NCBI RefSeq assembly: GCF_019334345.1
Contig: NZ_JAHWQX010000002.1
Location: 1,018,306 to 1,082,305, forward strand
Direction of reading: 5' to 3'
DNA: 64,000 nucleotides
Source: Neohoeflea coraliihabitans
GTDB lineage: Bacteria > Pseudomonadota > Alphaproteobacteria > Rhizobiales > Rhizobiaceae
Below the pieces are notes generated by a model that was given only the letters and a program-made list of their open reading frames with translations, ran no database searches and was not told the DNA's origin. Position numbers and translations under genes: made by a program. Shown one piece after another: positions 56,525 through 64,000 of the stretch (its first letter is position 1; every line of letters starts with the position of its first letter).

Positions 56525-57378
56525 TCGATGTCCTCCTGAACGCCGATACCCTTTGTCTTGGCGCGCCGCACGGAGGCGGCCATCAACAGTCCGTAGACGG
56601 AAAGGAGAGCAAAGGAGAAGACGGTGGTGAGCACACCGAACGCGAACAGGTTCGGATGGATCTCGACGGCGAAGGTGCCATAGATGGCGATCGGCATCGT
56701 CACCTCGGAGCCACCCGTAAACAAGGTGCGCGGGAATTCATCGTAGCTGAGCGTGAAGGCGAACAGCATGGCCGACAGCACGCCGGGAAAGATCAGCGGA
56801 AAGGTGATCTTGCGGAAGGTGCGGCCTGGCGGCACGCCAAGCGCCCATGCGGCTTCCTCGACCGAGCTGTCGAAGCGGTTGAAGATGGCGAGCATCACCA
56901 GAAAGGCGAAGGGATAGGTGTAAACGACGTGCAAGACGAACGCCGTGCCCCACCAGGTGCGCGCGATACCCACCTGATCGGCAACAAGCGCCATGCCAAG
57001 TCCGAGGAGGACGCCAGGCACCATCATGCCGAGCACGACGAGATAGAAGACGAAGCCGGAACCCTTGAAATGACGGCGAAATGCCTGAGCGGTCAGCGTT
57101 CCGAGCACCGTCGAGACGACCATCGTGGCAAACGCCAGGGTCAATGAACGGGTCAGGGCCTCGGCAATCGGAAGCGGCGCAACGCGTGATGGCGGCGCGA
57201 TGCCGAGCACATGCTGGTACCAATAGGTCGACCATTCAATGATCGGAAATTGCGGTCCGCCTTCGGGACCTGCCTGAAAGCTGAGTATGCCCATCACCAC
57301 GAATGGCGCGTAGAGAAAGGTGATGAACAGAGCGGTGTAGAAACCGAGGCCCGCTTTGAGAAAATTGAAGTTTCGCAT
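56521..57378 (-). CDS. PotC-like ABC permease
   Basis: 285 residues from MRNFNFLKAGLGFYTALFI. Six membrane helices are visible. The coupling motif is EEAAWALGVPPGRTFRKITFPLI. It forms a pair with the preceding PotB-like permease, whose stop is 23 bp upstream. The ATG at 57378 is preferred; the open frame to 57411 overlaps the partner. Confidence 0.91.
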   Translation of the reverse strand: MRNFNFLKAGLGFYTALFITFLYAPFVVMGILSFQAGPEGGPQFPIIEWSTYWYQHVLGIAPPSRVAPLPIAEALTRSLTLAFATMVVSTVLGTLTAQAFRRHFKGSGFVFYLVVLGMMVPGVLLGLGMALVADQVGIARTWWGTAFVLHVVYTYPFAFLVMLAIFNRFDSSVEEAAWALGVPPGRTFRKITFPLIFPGVLSAMLFAFTLSYDEFPRTLFTGGSEVTMPIAIYGTFAVEIHPNLFAFGVLTTVFSFALLSVYGLLMAASVRRAKTKGIGVQEDIE

Positions 57379-57400
57379 GGTTATCAGCCCCTGTTTGCCA

Positions 57401-58303
57401 TCACAATTCACGCCGCAGATTGACGACGCGCAGCAGGCCGATGATCACGACCGCCATAACGAACGTCAGAACGACACCGATGACAGCGGCAAAAGCCCAT
57501 TTGAGCGAACCGACCTGCGTGACGATGATGTTGCCGAGCAGATTGACCTTGCGGCCCGAGAGTGCAGAAGCCGTGGCGAATTCGCCGAGCACCATGACCG
57601 AGACGAAGATCGCACCGACGACAACACCCGGCAGGCTGAGCGGAAAGATCACCTTGCGAAAGATTCGCCAGGAGGATGCGCCAAGATCGCGCGCCGCTTC
57701 GATCAGGCTGTCATCGATGCGCGCCAGCATGAAGGCGATCGGGCCGACCATGAAGACGACGTAGATCTGCACCATGCCGATGATCACCGACAATTCGGTG
57801 AACAACAGAACTTCGATCGGCTGTGAAATCAGCCCGAATTTCTGCAGCACGATGTTGATGGCGCCTTCTTTGCCGAGCATCGGGCGCCAGGCGAGAACGC
57901 GAATGAGAAACGAGGTCCAGAACGGGATCACGCAGGCAACAAGAAGGATCGTCTGAACCGTCTTGTTGCGCACATGCTGGCCGATAAACAGCGCCGCCGG
58001 ATAGCCGATGACGAAGGTCAGGACAAGCACGGTCAGCCAGATGCGCAATGTCCTGAGCAAAGCTCCGAAATAGGTTTCGGAGCTGAAGAAGGTCACCCAG
58101 GACTTGACCGTCAGATCTGGCGAAATCGAAAAGGTCGACTGCGTCCAGAAGCTGACATAGAGCATCATCAGCAGAGGGACGACGAGAAACAGGATCATCC
58201 AGATCACGCCGGGGGCAAGCAACAGGAAATGCCCGTATTTCTGCATGAAACCGGATCGATCAGCCGCATGTCCGGCGGAGTCGGCAGGCTCGACTGCACT
58301 CAT
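57401..58303 (-). CDS. PotB-like ABC permease
   Basis: 300 residues from MSAVEPADSAGHAADRSGF. A long cytoplasmic start precedes six helices; the coupling motif is IEAARDLGASSWRIFRKVIFPLS. The ATG at 58303 overlaps the stop of the second ATPase in TGATG, which couples the two. Polyamine or opine-type transporters share this architecture. Confidence 0.91.
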   Translation of the reverse strand: MSAVEPADSAGHAADRSGFMQKYGHFLLLAPGVIWMILFLVVPLLMMLYVSFWTQSTFSISPDLTVKSWVTFFSSETYFGALLRTLRIWLTVLVLTFVIGYPAALFIGQHVRNKTVQTILLVACVIPFWTSFLIRVLAWRPMLGKEGAINIVLQKFGLISQPIEVLLFTELSVIIGMVQIYVVFMVGPIAFMLARIDDSLIEAARDLGASSWRIFRKVIFPLSLPGVVVGAIFVSVMVLGEFATASALSGRKVNLLGNIIVTQVGSLKWAFAAVIGVVLTFVMAVVIIGLLRVVNLRREL

Positions 58304-59406
58304 CAGGCCGCTCCCCTCATTGAATTGTCCATAACCAACCGCCCTTTCACGTCGAAAAGCAATGCGTCGGCGGCGTGCCAACAGATTGTGCATTGCTGGT
58401 CGCGCTCATAGCTGGCGGGATCTTCGCGACTGAGGTGGCGCACCACCTCGAAGGTGCCTCCGTCGATGCGGCGGAAGATATAAATGATCTGGCTGCCCAT
58501 AAATTCGCTGGCGATGAACCGCGCCGACATGCTGGCGCTGCCGTCCGGCACCATCTCACCCGGCGCAAGGACATGCGCGGCATCATAACGAACAGCGTAA
58601 TAGCCAAGTTCGGGAACGTCACCGACAACCGGGAAAGCACCGTTGCTGCTTGTAAACCGGCCATCCGAAAGCGTGCCGCTGAGAATGTTGTAGGCATTGA
58701 TATAGCGGGCGACGTCAATGGTGGCTGGCACAGTGAAGATCGTATCCGGCGGATCGACCTGCAGCAGGCGGCCGCGGTCGAGAACAATCATCCGATCGCC
58801 CATGGCGATCGCTTCCGCCTCATTGCCGGTCACATGCATGAAAGTGACCCCGAGCGCACGACGGATCTTCTGCAACTCCACGGTCATGCGTTCGCGCAGA
58901 TTGGCATCGAGAGCGCCGAGCGGCTCGTCGAGCAGACAGACCTTTGGCTCGGTCACGAGTGTGCGCGCCAGAGAAACCCGCTGCTTCTGACCACCGGAAA
59001 GTTGCCCGACCATGCGACCACCGAGATCGGTCAGGCCGACGAGTTCGAGGATATCCGCAACCCGTTTCTCGACACGCGCGGGGTCGGTGACCGGATCGAG
59101 CTCACGATGCCGGAGTCCGAACGCCACATTGTCGATGACATTCAGATGCGGAAACAGGGCGTATTTCTGCTGCACGAAGCCCAGATTGCGCATGTGGGTC
59201 GGCTGCGTGGTGATATCGACGCCGTTAAGCCAGATTGAACCGGAATCCGGTTTTTCCAACCCGGCGAGAAGGCGCAGCAAGGTCGACTTTCCCGATCCGG
59301 AGGGGCCAAGAAGGGTCAGATACTCGTCGGCATGCACTTGCAGGCTGAATTCGTCGATCGCCTTGACGCCAGAAAAGGCTTTCGCCAACGCCCGCACTTC
59401 CATCAT
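58303..59406 (-). CDS. Polyamine-type ABC transporter ATP-binding protein (second of two)
   Basis: 367 residues from the ATG at 59406 (MMEVRALAKAFSGVKAID). Walker A GPSGSGKSTLLRLLAG, signature [15 protein letters not shown], Walker [13 protein letters not shown], and a TOBE-like C-terminal part. First gene of the eleven-gene operon. It is similar in class to the ATPase at 52572 but clearly different in sequence, so the importer may use a heterodimer or one of the two may serve another transporter. The ATG lies about 50 bp from the first AAATGCACTT box. Confidence 0.92.
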   Translation of the reverse strand: MMEVRALAKAFSGVKAIDEFSLQVHADEYLTLLGPSGSGKSTLLRLLAGLEKPDSGSIWLNGVDITTQPTHMRNLGFVQQKYALFPHLNVIDNVAFGLRHRELDPVTDPARVEKRVADILELVGLTDLGGRMVGQLSGGQKQRVSLARTLVTEPKVCLLDEPLGALDANLRERMTVELQKIRRALGVTFMHVTGNEAEAIAMGDRMIVLDRGRLLQVDPPDTIFTVPATIDVARYINAYNILSGTLSDGRFTSSNGAFPVVGDVPELGYYAVRYDAAHVLAPGEMVPDGSASMSARFIASEFMGSQIIYIFRRIDGGTFEVVRHLSREDPASYERDQQCTICWHAADALLFDVKGRLVMDNSMRGAA

Positions 59407-59455
59407 CTGCACATTCCTCGCACGCCCCGACAGGATCCGAGGCCGACTGAAGCAT

Positions 59456-59597
59456 AAATGCACTTCGTATGCAAAGGAAAAATCAATGCGGACATTACCC
59501 GATTTTCCAATGGGCTTTCTCTGCACATACAGCTAATTATAGGAGGATGAAGCATGATATCGCGAAATTTTATTGTATCTTGTTGTCAAGTGCATTT
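59456..59597. promoter_or_regulatory. Pair of inverted 10-bp boxes between the operon and its GntR gene
   Basis: AAATGCACTT at 59456-59465 and its exact reverse complement AAGTGCATTT at 59588-59597 flank the centre of the divergent region. An 8-bp direct repeat TGAAGCAT (59448-59455 and 59548-59555) lies exactly 100 bp apart. These are candidates for the operator of the double-headed GntR regulator. No clear -35/-10 pair is readable for either direction. Confidence 0.45.
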
Positions 59598-59646
59598 TAC
59601 AGATAGTCCGGTTGCGCAGAAAGGAATTTTTGGTCATGGGAATTGA
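59554..59646 (+). CDS. Putative 30-codon leader ORF before the GntR regulator
   Basis: A short frame MISRNFIVSCCQVHF with a strong AGGAGG (59541-59546) exactly 7 bases before its ATG, ending in TGA at 59644-59646, 3 bases before the GntR ATG. The second box (AAGTGCATTT) lies inside it. The GntR gene has only a weak GGGA site of its own, so translational coupling is possible. No known family; it may be a leader peptide or a chance frame. Confidence 0.42.
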   Translation: MISRNFIVSCCQVHFTDSPVAQKGIFGHGN

Positions 59647-59649
59647 ACG

Positions 59650-60660
59650 ATGAAAAACGATTCCCGCACTGCGCCGCGCTACGAGCGCATCGAGGCTGCC
59701 TTGCTCGACGCCATTGCCGACGGTCGGCTGGCGGAGGGCACGGTGCTGAACGAAGGCCCTGTTGCCAACGTCTTCAAAACCAGTCGGACGCCGGTACGCA
59801 AAGCCCTTGCCGAACTCAATGCGAAGGGCGCGCTGGCGCGCTTCGACGGGCGCGGTTTCATTGTTGCCGGCCAGAACAACGGGGCGATGCAGCATGTGCG
59901 GCGGCTGAAACTGTCGGCGGAGATGCTCGGCGCGGCGAGTGAGGCTGAGTATGAGACGCCGCGCGCCAGCGCCGCGATCATTGCCGAGGATTTCGAGCGC
60001 GAGATCGTCAATGCCATGCCGTTCGGGCTGTACCGCATCAATGAGATGGCGGCGGCCGAGCACTATCAGGTCAGCCGCACGATTATCCGCGAATTGCTGC
60101 AGCGGCTGCAGGATCGCGGGCTGGTGCGCAAGGACCGGCGGTCGCATTGGGTCGTCGGCCCGCTGACGGCGCGCGACGTGGCGCACTATTTTTCAATCCG
60201 CCAGAAACTGGAGCCGCTGGCCCTGCGCGAAAGCGCGCCGGAAATGGCGCTCGATGACATTTGTGAGATGGTCACACGGACCCGGGAGGCGCTTGAGTCC
60301 GGCGATGACGTCATGGGGGAGCGGGTCGACGCGCTGGAGCGTGATATTCACTGGCGCCTGCTGCGCCAGACCTCGAACCAGCATTTGCTGCGCATGATCG
60401 AGCAGAGCCAGATCGCGCTCGTGGTCAATAAGGTGTTTTCCAGTTCGATCGGCGCCCGGCCGTTCCGGCAACCGCTGGAAGAGCATGCGATCATTCTCGA
60501 ATTTGTCATACGCGGTTCGCATGATGCCGCCGCGAATGCCCTCGAGGAACATTTGCGGCTGTCGGCGGATCGCACCGGCAAACGGTTGATGGCGCTTTCC
60601 GTATTCCCGACACCGGATTTCCACGGCTATCTGAAGCCGGAGAGCCGGTTTACCGATTGA
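59650..60660 (+). CDS. GntR-family regulator with two winged-helix domains and an FCD domain
   Basis: 336 residues, about 100 longer than usual FadR/FCD regulators. First winged helix at 10-73 (YERIEAALLDAIADG; TSRTPVRKALAELNAKG; RGFIVAG). Second at 110-171 (FEREIVNAMPFGLYRINEM; VSRTIIRELLQRLQDRGLV). The FCD ligand domain spans 173-308, with possible metal residues D232/H234, H279 and H301. The gene is divergent from the importer operon and converges with the second binding protein by 11 bp. It probably controls both operons; the effector is unknown. Confidence 0.9.
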   Translation: MKNDSRTAPRYERIEAALLDAIADGRLAEGTVLNEGPVANVFKTSRTPVRKALAELNAKGALARFDGRGFIVAGQNNGAMQHVRRLKLSAEMLGAASEAEYETPRASAAIIAEDFEREIVNAMPFGLYRINEMAAAEHYQVSRTIIRELLQRLQDRGLVRKDRRSHWVVGPLTARDVAHYFSIRQKLEPLALRESAPEMALDDICEMVTRTREALESGDDVMGERVDALERDIHWRLLRQTSNQHLLRMIEQSQIALVVNKVFSSSIGARPFRQPLEEHAIILEFVIRGSHDAAANALEEHLRLSADRTGKRLMALSVFPTPDFHGYLKPESRFTD

Positions 60661-61849
60661 GCACGTTTTCCCAGCGGCGCACCAGGTAATTGTGCTCTTT
60701 CATCACGGTGTCCCAGACGGCGACGCGTGACATGCGCTGCTCGTAAGCGCCCCCCTCGCGGCGTTCGCCCTTGGAAAAGACGATCGTGCCATCGGCATCG
60801 CGGATATCGCAGGCCGCCGTTGTACCGCGGTACCAGAACTCCCATTCCTCCTGCGACAGATATTTTCGCACGGCTGCGCGGCCCGTCATGTAAGCGCCAT
60901 TGCGCGACATCAATGCGCCGGCGCGGCCGTCGAACCACCAGTTGATATAGTCATAGGCGGCATCGACTGCCCAAGCGTCGGCCTTGACCGAGAGAGCCAG
61001 TCCGCCAAACCAGCCGCGATAGCCGAAATCGGGGGTGACCATGTTGACGGGGATGCCGCGGGCGCGAAGCTTGGTGAAGCCCGACCACCACAGGGATCCG
61101 ATTGCGCGCTGGCCTTCGCCAAAGGCCTCAATCGCCTGCGCCTCGTCGGCCCAGAGACAGCGAAAATGGCCGGCCGCACGGTAGGCATGCAGGCGATCAA
61201 CCAGAGCATCGATTTCCTCGAGACTGAGATCGCCGGCATCGCCTGCGACCAGTTCGCCGGTGGCGTGCAATGCAAGCAGCATGTCGAGACTGCCGATCGC
61301 GGCGTCGGTCTGCAGCACGACGGCGCCGGCCCATTTCGGGTCCAGCAGTGCCCCCCAGCTTCTGATCTCGCCGGGATCGGATCCGATCACCGCGAAACTG
61401 TCGGCATTATGGACCGTGGGGACCATGGATATCTGTCGCGTCTCGCGGCTGCCGAGCGTGCCGTCGAGCTGCACGAAGAGGCGCTGAGAGGGGTCACTGC
61501 CGGGCGCGGAAAGCGGCGTACCGCCGACCATGGTCGACGCCGGCAGCCGTTCGATCTGATCCCAGCGCTGAATACGGGTGACGTCAATCGCGCGGATCGA
61601 TCCGGTCGGCCAGATCAGGTCGATGTCATGAAACCACTGATCGTAGACGTCAAAAGTATCAGGATAGAGCGCGCCGCGCCGTTGCGATGCGGTGCCGTCA
61701 AGCGAAATGAATTCGAAACGATCGCCAAGATCCTCGATGGCCGCCTTCTTGAGAGCATCAACCTGGGTGACGGTCGTGCCAAGGACGCGCAAGGGATCAC
61801 GCGCCCGATTGACGAAAGGCGTCTGTATTTTCGCCGCCGCGCCGCTCAT
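60650..61849 (-). CDS. PotD-like binding protein without an export signal
   Basis: 399 residues from MSGAAAKIQTPFVNRARDPLR. The fold matches the exported protein at 53750-54961: MVPTVHNADSFAV, GHFRCLWADEAQAIEAF and the end LVRRWENVLNR line up by eye. There is no Sec, Tat or lipoprotein signal from this or any upstream start in the frame (open to 61936). It is therefore probably cytoplasmic, or uses an unseen start. Its stop overlaps the GntR gene end by 11 bp. It follows the AHS2 gene by 58 bp and may help present the substrate to the enzymes. Confidence 0.85.
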   Translation of the reverse strand: MSGAAAKIQTPFVNRARDPLRVLGTTVTQVDALKKAAIEDLGDRFEFISLDGTASQRRGALYPDTFDVYDQWFHDIDLIWPTGSIRAIDVTRIQRWDQIERLPASTMVGGTPLSAPGSDPSQRLFVQLDGTLGSRETRQISMVPTVHNADSFAVIGSDPGEIRSWGALLDPKWAGAVVLQTDAAIGSLDMLLALHATGELVAGDAGDLSLEEIDALVDRLHAYRAAGHFRCLWADEAQAIEAFGEGQRAIGSLWWSGFTKLRARGIPVNMVTPDFGYRGWFGGLALSVKADAWAVDAAYDYINWWFDGRAGALMSRNGAYMTGRAAVRKYLSQEEWEFWYRGTTAACDIRDADGTIVFSKGERREGGAYEQRMSRVAVWDTVMKEHNYLVRRWENVLNR

Positions 61850-61907
61850 GGCTGGCTGTCCATCGATGTCCCCCCGCCTGCCGCGCATGATTGCGCAGAT
61901 CGGGCGC

Positions 61908-62885
61908 TCACGCCAGTGACTGGCGTATTTGTTCAATCAACCTTGTTCTTTGCTGTCTTGCTTCCAGGGCGGTTTTCATATCGACCTTGATGAAGCGTGT
62001 TGCGGTATGGGGCTGCATCTGACCGATGAGGTCCATGTCGGCGGAGATGACGGTTCCGATCATGAAGTATCCGCCGCCGGAGACGGCGTCGCGGTGCAGT
62101 ATGATCGGTTCGGTGCCGCTGGGGACCTGGACGGAGCCGTAGGGGTAGCAGGCATCGGTGATGTTGGAGGGATCTGCGCCGGCGCCGAAGGGCTGCCTGC
62201 GCTCGACGAATTCGAGCTTGCGGCCGCCCTGGAAGCGATAGCCCATGCGATCGGCCTCGTTGGCGACCTTCCACTCATCGGCAAAGAAGTTGTCTTGCGC
62301 CTGTTCGGTGATGCGGTGCCAGTAGAGGCCGGGCAGAACGCGCAGTTCGGCCGGGTTGCCGGGGCCGCGGCGCAGCGCCTCGGGGACGCTGCGGCCGGGC
62401 ATTGCCGCGTTGTGGGAAGACGGGCCGACCGGCAGGGTGTCGCCGGGCTGGACGGCGCGCCCGTCAATGCCGCCCAGGGCGCCGATGGCATAGGTCGAAC
62501 GGCTGCCGAGCATAGGCGGGGTGTCGATGCCGCCGGAGATGGCGATATAGGCGCGGGAGCCCGACTGCAGGAAGTCGAAGGAGAGCACCTGGCCGGCCTT
62601 GACCTTTAGAGCCGTCCAGGTCGGGCAGGTCTCGCCGTCGATCCTGGGCGGCAGTTCGGCGCCGCAGACGGCGACCAGGGCATCTTCGGTGAATTCGAGT
62701 TCGGGTCCGACAAACACCGATTCAAGACCGGCGGCGCCCTCGTCATTGCCGACCAGAAGGTTGGCGGCGCGCAGGGCCAGACGGTCCATGGCCCCGCCCA
62801 TGGGAATGCCGAGGTGATAATAGCCCGGCCGCCCCAGGTCCTGGATGGTGGTGGCGATGCCGGCGGAGAGAACGTTAATCGGCAT
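61908..62885 (-). CDS. Biotin-dependent carboxyltransferase family protein (AHS2, PxpC/KipA-like)
   Basis: 325 residues from MPINVLSAGIATTIQDLGRPGYYHLGIP, the typical AHS2 start, then GGAMDRLALRAANLLVGN and AYIAISGGIDTPPMLGSRSTY. It forms, with AHS1, the second half-reaction of urea-carboxylase or 5-oxoprolinase-type enzymes. The biotin carboxylase gene upstream points to the carboxylase type. The open frame to 63188 overlaps AHS1. Its start overlaps the AHS1 end by 11 bp. Confidence 0.92.
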   Translation of the reverse strand: MPINVLSAGIATTIQDLGRPGYYHLGIPMGGAMDRLALRAANLLVGNDEGAAGLESVFVGPELEFTEDALVAVCGAELPPRIDGETCPTWTALKVKAGQVLSFDFLQSGSRAYIAISGGIDTPPMLGSRSTYAIGALGGIDGRAVQPGDTLPVGPSSHNAAMPGRSVPEALRRGPGNPAELRVLPGLYWHRITEQAQDNFFADEWKVANEADRMGYRFQGGRKLEFVERRQPFGAGADPSNITDACYPYGSVQVPSGTEPIILHRDAVSGGGYFMIGTVISADMDLIGQMQPHTATRFIKVDMKTALEARQQRTRLIEQIRQSLA

Positions 62886-63750
62886 GAAGAGCCTCCAGCA
62901 GTCTGGCATTGGTGCCGTCGATATCGGCGTTGTAGTCATTGAGCGAGAAGCGCACCTTGGCGATGCGCGGCGCATAGGTTCCCGCCTGCACCTGTGCGAC
63001 CGCCGCATCGTATTCCTGCCGGTCGATCGGCTTCCACTTGACGATGTCGCCGGGCTTGAAGAAGACCATGAAGTCCTCGAGATAGGAGACGGTCTGCTCG
63101 GGATCGAAGATCGGCATCGGGGTGATGCCGAACATCTGGTAGCCGCCGGCGCCGCGCACCGAATAGACACAGGAGAAGCAGCCGCCATAGCCGACGGTCA
63201 GTTTGGGCGTGTCGGTGCGCGGGCGCAGATATTTGGGGACCTGGATCTGCCGCTCGCGGTCGACCATCTGATACAGGAACGGCAGGCCGGAGACGAAGCC
63301 GACCATGGAGACGAACCAGGGCGCGCCCGAATGGGCCTCAATGAAGGCGGCGACGCTGTCATAGCCGTTGATCCTGGCGGCATATTCGATGTCAGTGGCC
63401 TCGGGGTCCTGGTGGCGCTCGCGAAAGCGCATCAGGGTCTCGTGGGTCCAGGGGTCCTGATAATAGACCGGGATCTCGACAATGCGCGTGTCGAGCACCG
63501 GCTCGGCGGTCTCGGCGGTCTCTTCAAGCTCCTTGAGCCGGGCCATCAGATCGTCGGGATGGATGCGGTCGGGGTCGAACTTGACCTGGAAGGAGGCATT
63601 GGCCGGACAGATCTCGGTGACGCCGTCAATCTGCGCCTCGCGGATGGCGTTGGTCATCGACAGGCTGACGAAGAAGGCGTCGAGCGACATCGCCTCGTCG
63701 ACCTCGACGAAGATGTGTTCATCGCCCCCGAATGTATAGCGGCTACTCAT
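62875..63750 (-). CDS. Allophanate-hydrolase subunit 1 family protein (AHS1, PxpB/KipI-like)
   Basis: 291 residues from MSSRYTFGGDEHIFVEVDE. The AHS1 core is seen as VYYQDPWTHET, WFVSMVGFVSGLPFLYQM and the PKYLRPRTDTPKLTVGYGG segment. It is longer than typical PxpB (about 220), with an N-terminal extension of about 60 residues, and closer in length to the matching domain of urea carboxylase. The ATG at 63750 lies inside the end of the biotin carboxylase gene (8-bp overlap), so the two are coupled. Confidence 0.92.
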   Translation of the reverse strand: MSSRYTFGGDEHIFVEVDEAMSLDAFFVSLSMTNAIREAQIDGVTEICPANASFQVKFDPDRIHPDDLMARLKELEETAETAEPVLDTRIVEIPVYYQDPWTHETLMRFRERHQDPEATDIEYAARINGYDSVAAFIEAHSGAPWFVSMVGFVSGLPFLYQMVDRERQIQVPKYLRPRTDTPKLTVGYGGCFSCVYSVRGAGGYQMFGITPMPIFDPEQTVSYLEDFMVFFKPGDIVKWKPIDRQEYDAAVAQVQAGTYAPRIAKVRFSLNDYNADIDGTNARLLEALHAD

Positions 63751-64000
63751 CGGCCGGGCCCTTCCTTGTTCTGATGGTGTCGAGATTGGCCTCGAGCCAT
63801 GGCTCGAGCCAGCGGGTGTGGACCGCATTGGCGCGCACATCCTGGCTGGAAAGAAGTGCTGCAAACAGCGGCGCGGTGGTCGGCAGGCCGTCAATGCGCA
63901 ACTCGCCGAGGGCCCGGCCAAGCCGGCTGAGCGCCTTGTCGCGATCCTCGCCCCAGACGATCAGCTTGCCCAGGAGCGAATCGTAGAAGGGCGGGATCTG
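63743..64000 (-). CDS. Biotin carboxylase (accC-like), C-terminal part only
   Basis: The last 85 residues are in the window: QIPPFYDSLLGKLIVWGEDRDKAL, then GELRIDGLPTTAPLFAALL and HTRWLEPWLEANL, the C-terminal biotin carboxylase domain. It ends in TAG at 63743-63745. It carboxylates a biotin carrier with ATP and bicarbonate. It is the first visible gene of the second minus-strand operon; the carrier protein (BCCP) must lie outside the window. Confidence 0.92.
   Translation of the reverse strand, partial: QIPPFYDSLLGKLIVWGEDRDKALSRLGRALGELRIDGLPTTAPLFAALLSSQDVRANAVHTRWLEPWLEANLDTIRTRKGPADE

Overview
The window looks like a chromosomal segment of an alphaproteobacterium of the Hyphomicrobiales (Rhizobiales). 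This is inferred from gene order and protein features, not from a database search: dnaX-ybaB-recR with the SRP RNA just upstream, then HIT-nudC-pheA-kdsB-cytochrome c; a zinc-cysteine-poor DnaX; a complete cpa/tad pilus locus; and yejABEF. The DNA is GC-rich and dense, with many ATGA, GTGA and TGATG overlaps. I saw no tRNA, insertion sequence, prophage or CRISPR array.

Layout. 1-7.4 kb: replication and repair genes (recR partial, ybaB, dnaX), the SRP RNA with a readable promoter, a HIT protein, nudC, pheA with a 43-bp tandem repeat at its 3' end, kdsB, and a membrane-anchored cytochrome c with a 140-residue acidic tail that ends at a clear terminator. 7.5-17.7 kb: the yejABEF peptide importer with ghrA, a PACE-type efflux protein, and a lap-marR-nlpC operon of peptidase, regulator and cell-wall hydrolase. 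17.9-30.3 kb: a Tad (Flp) pilus locus, with pilin, cpaABCDEF, tadB and tadC on the minus strand, tadD on the plus strand, and a secretin-N-domain protein plus two TadE-like pseudopilins on the plus strand. 30.3-42.0 kb: a nucleoside salvage region, with deoB-add-upp on the plus strand and an overlapping minus-strand operon for a nucleoside ABC transporter, cdd, punA, deoC and deoA. 42.2-48.6 kb: thioesterase, slyX, xseA and a very large soluble hybrid histidine kinase.

48.7-64 kb is the accessory part. Eleven minus-strand genes (59406 down to 48731) encode a polyamine-type ABC importer with two ATPases, two permeases and a binding protein, two SDR dehydrogenases, a cytoplasmic CE4/PuuE-like deacylase, a small MCGLCG protein, a CobW metallochaperone GTPase and an amidase. 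A divergent GntR regulator with two winged-helix domains lies upstream, preceded by a 30-codon leader ORF. Converging on it is a second minus-strand operon: biotin carboxylase (partial), AHS1, AHS2 and a second binding protein that has no export signal. My inference is an uptake-and-catabolism system for an N-containing compound with a cyclic amide, imide or ureide bond. The substrate is unknown. This is the best candidate in the window for an undescribed system.
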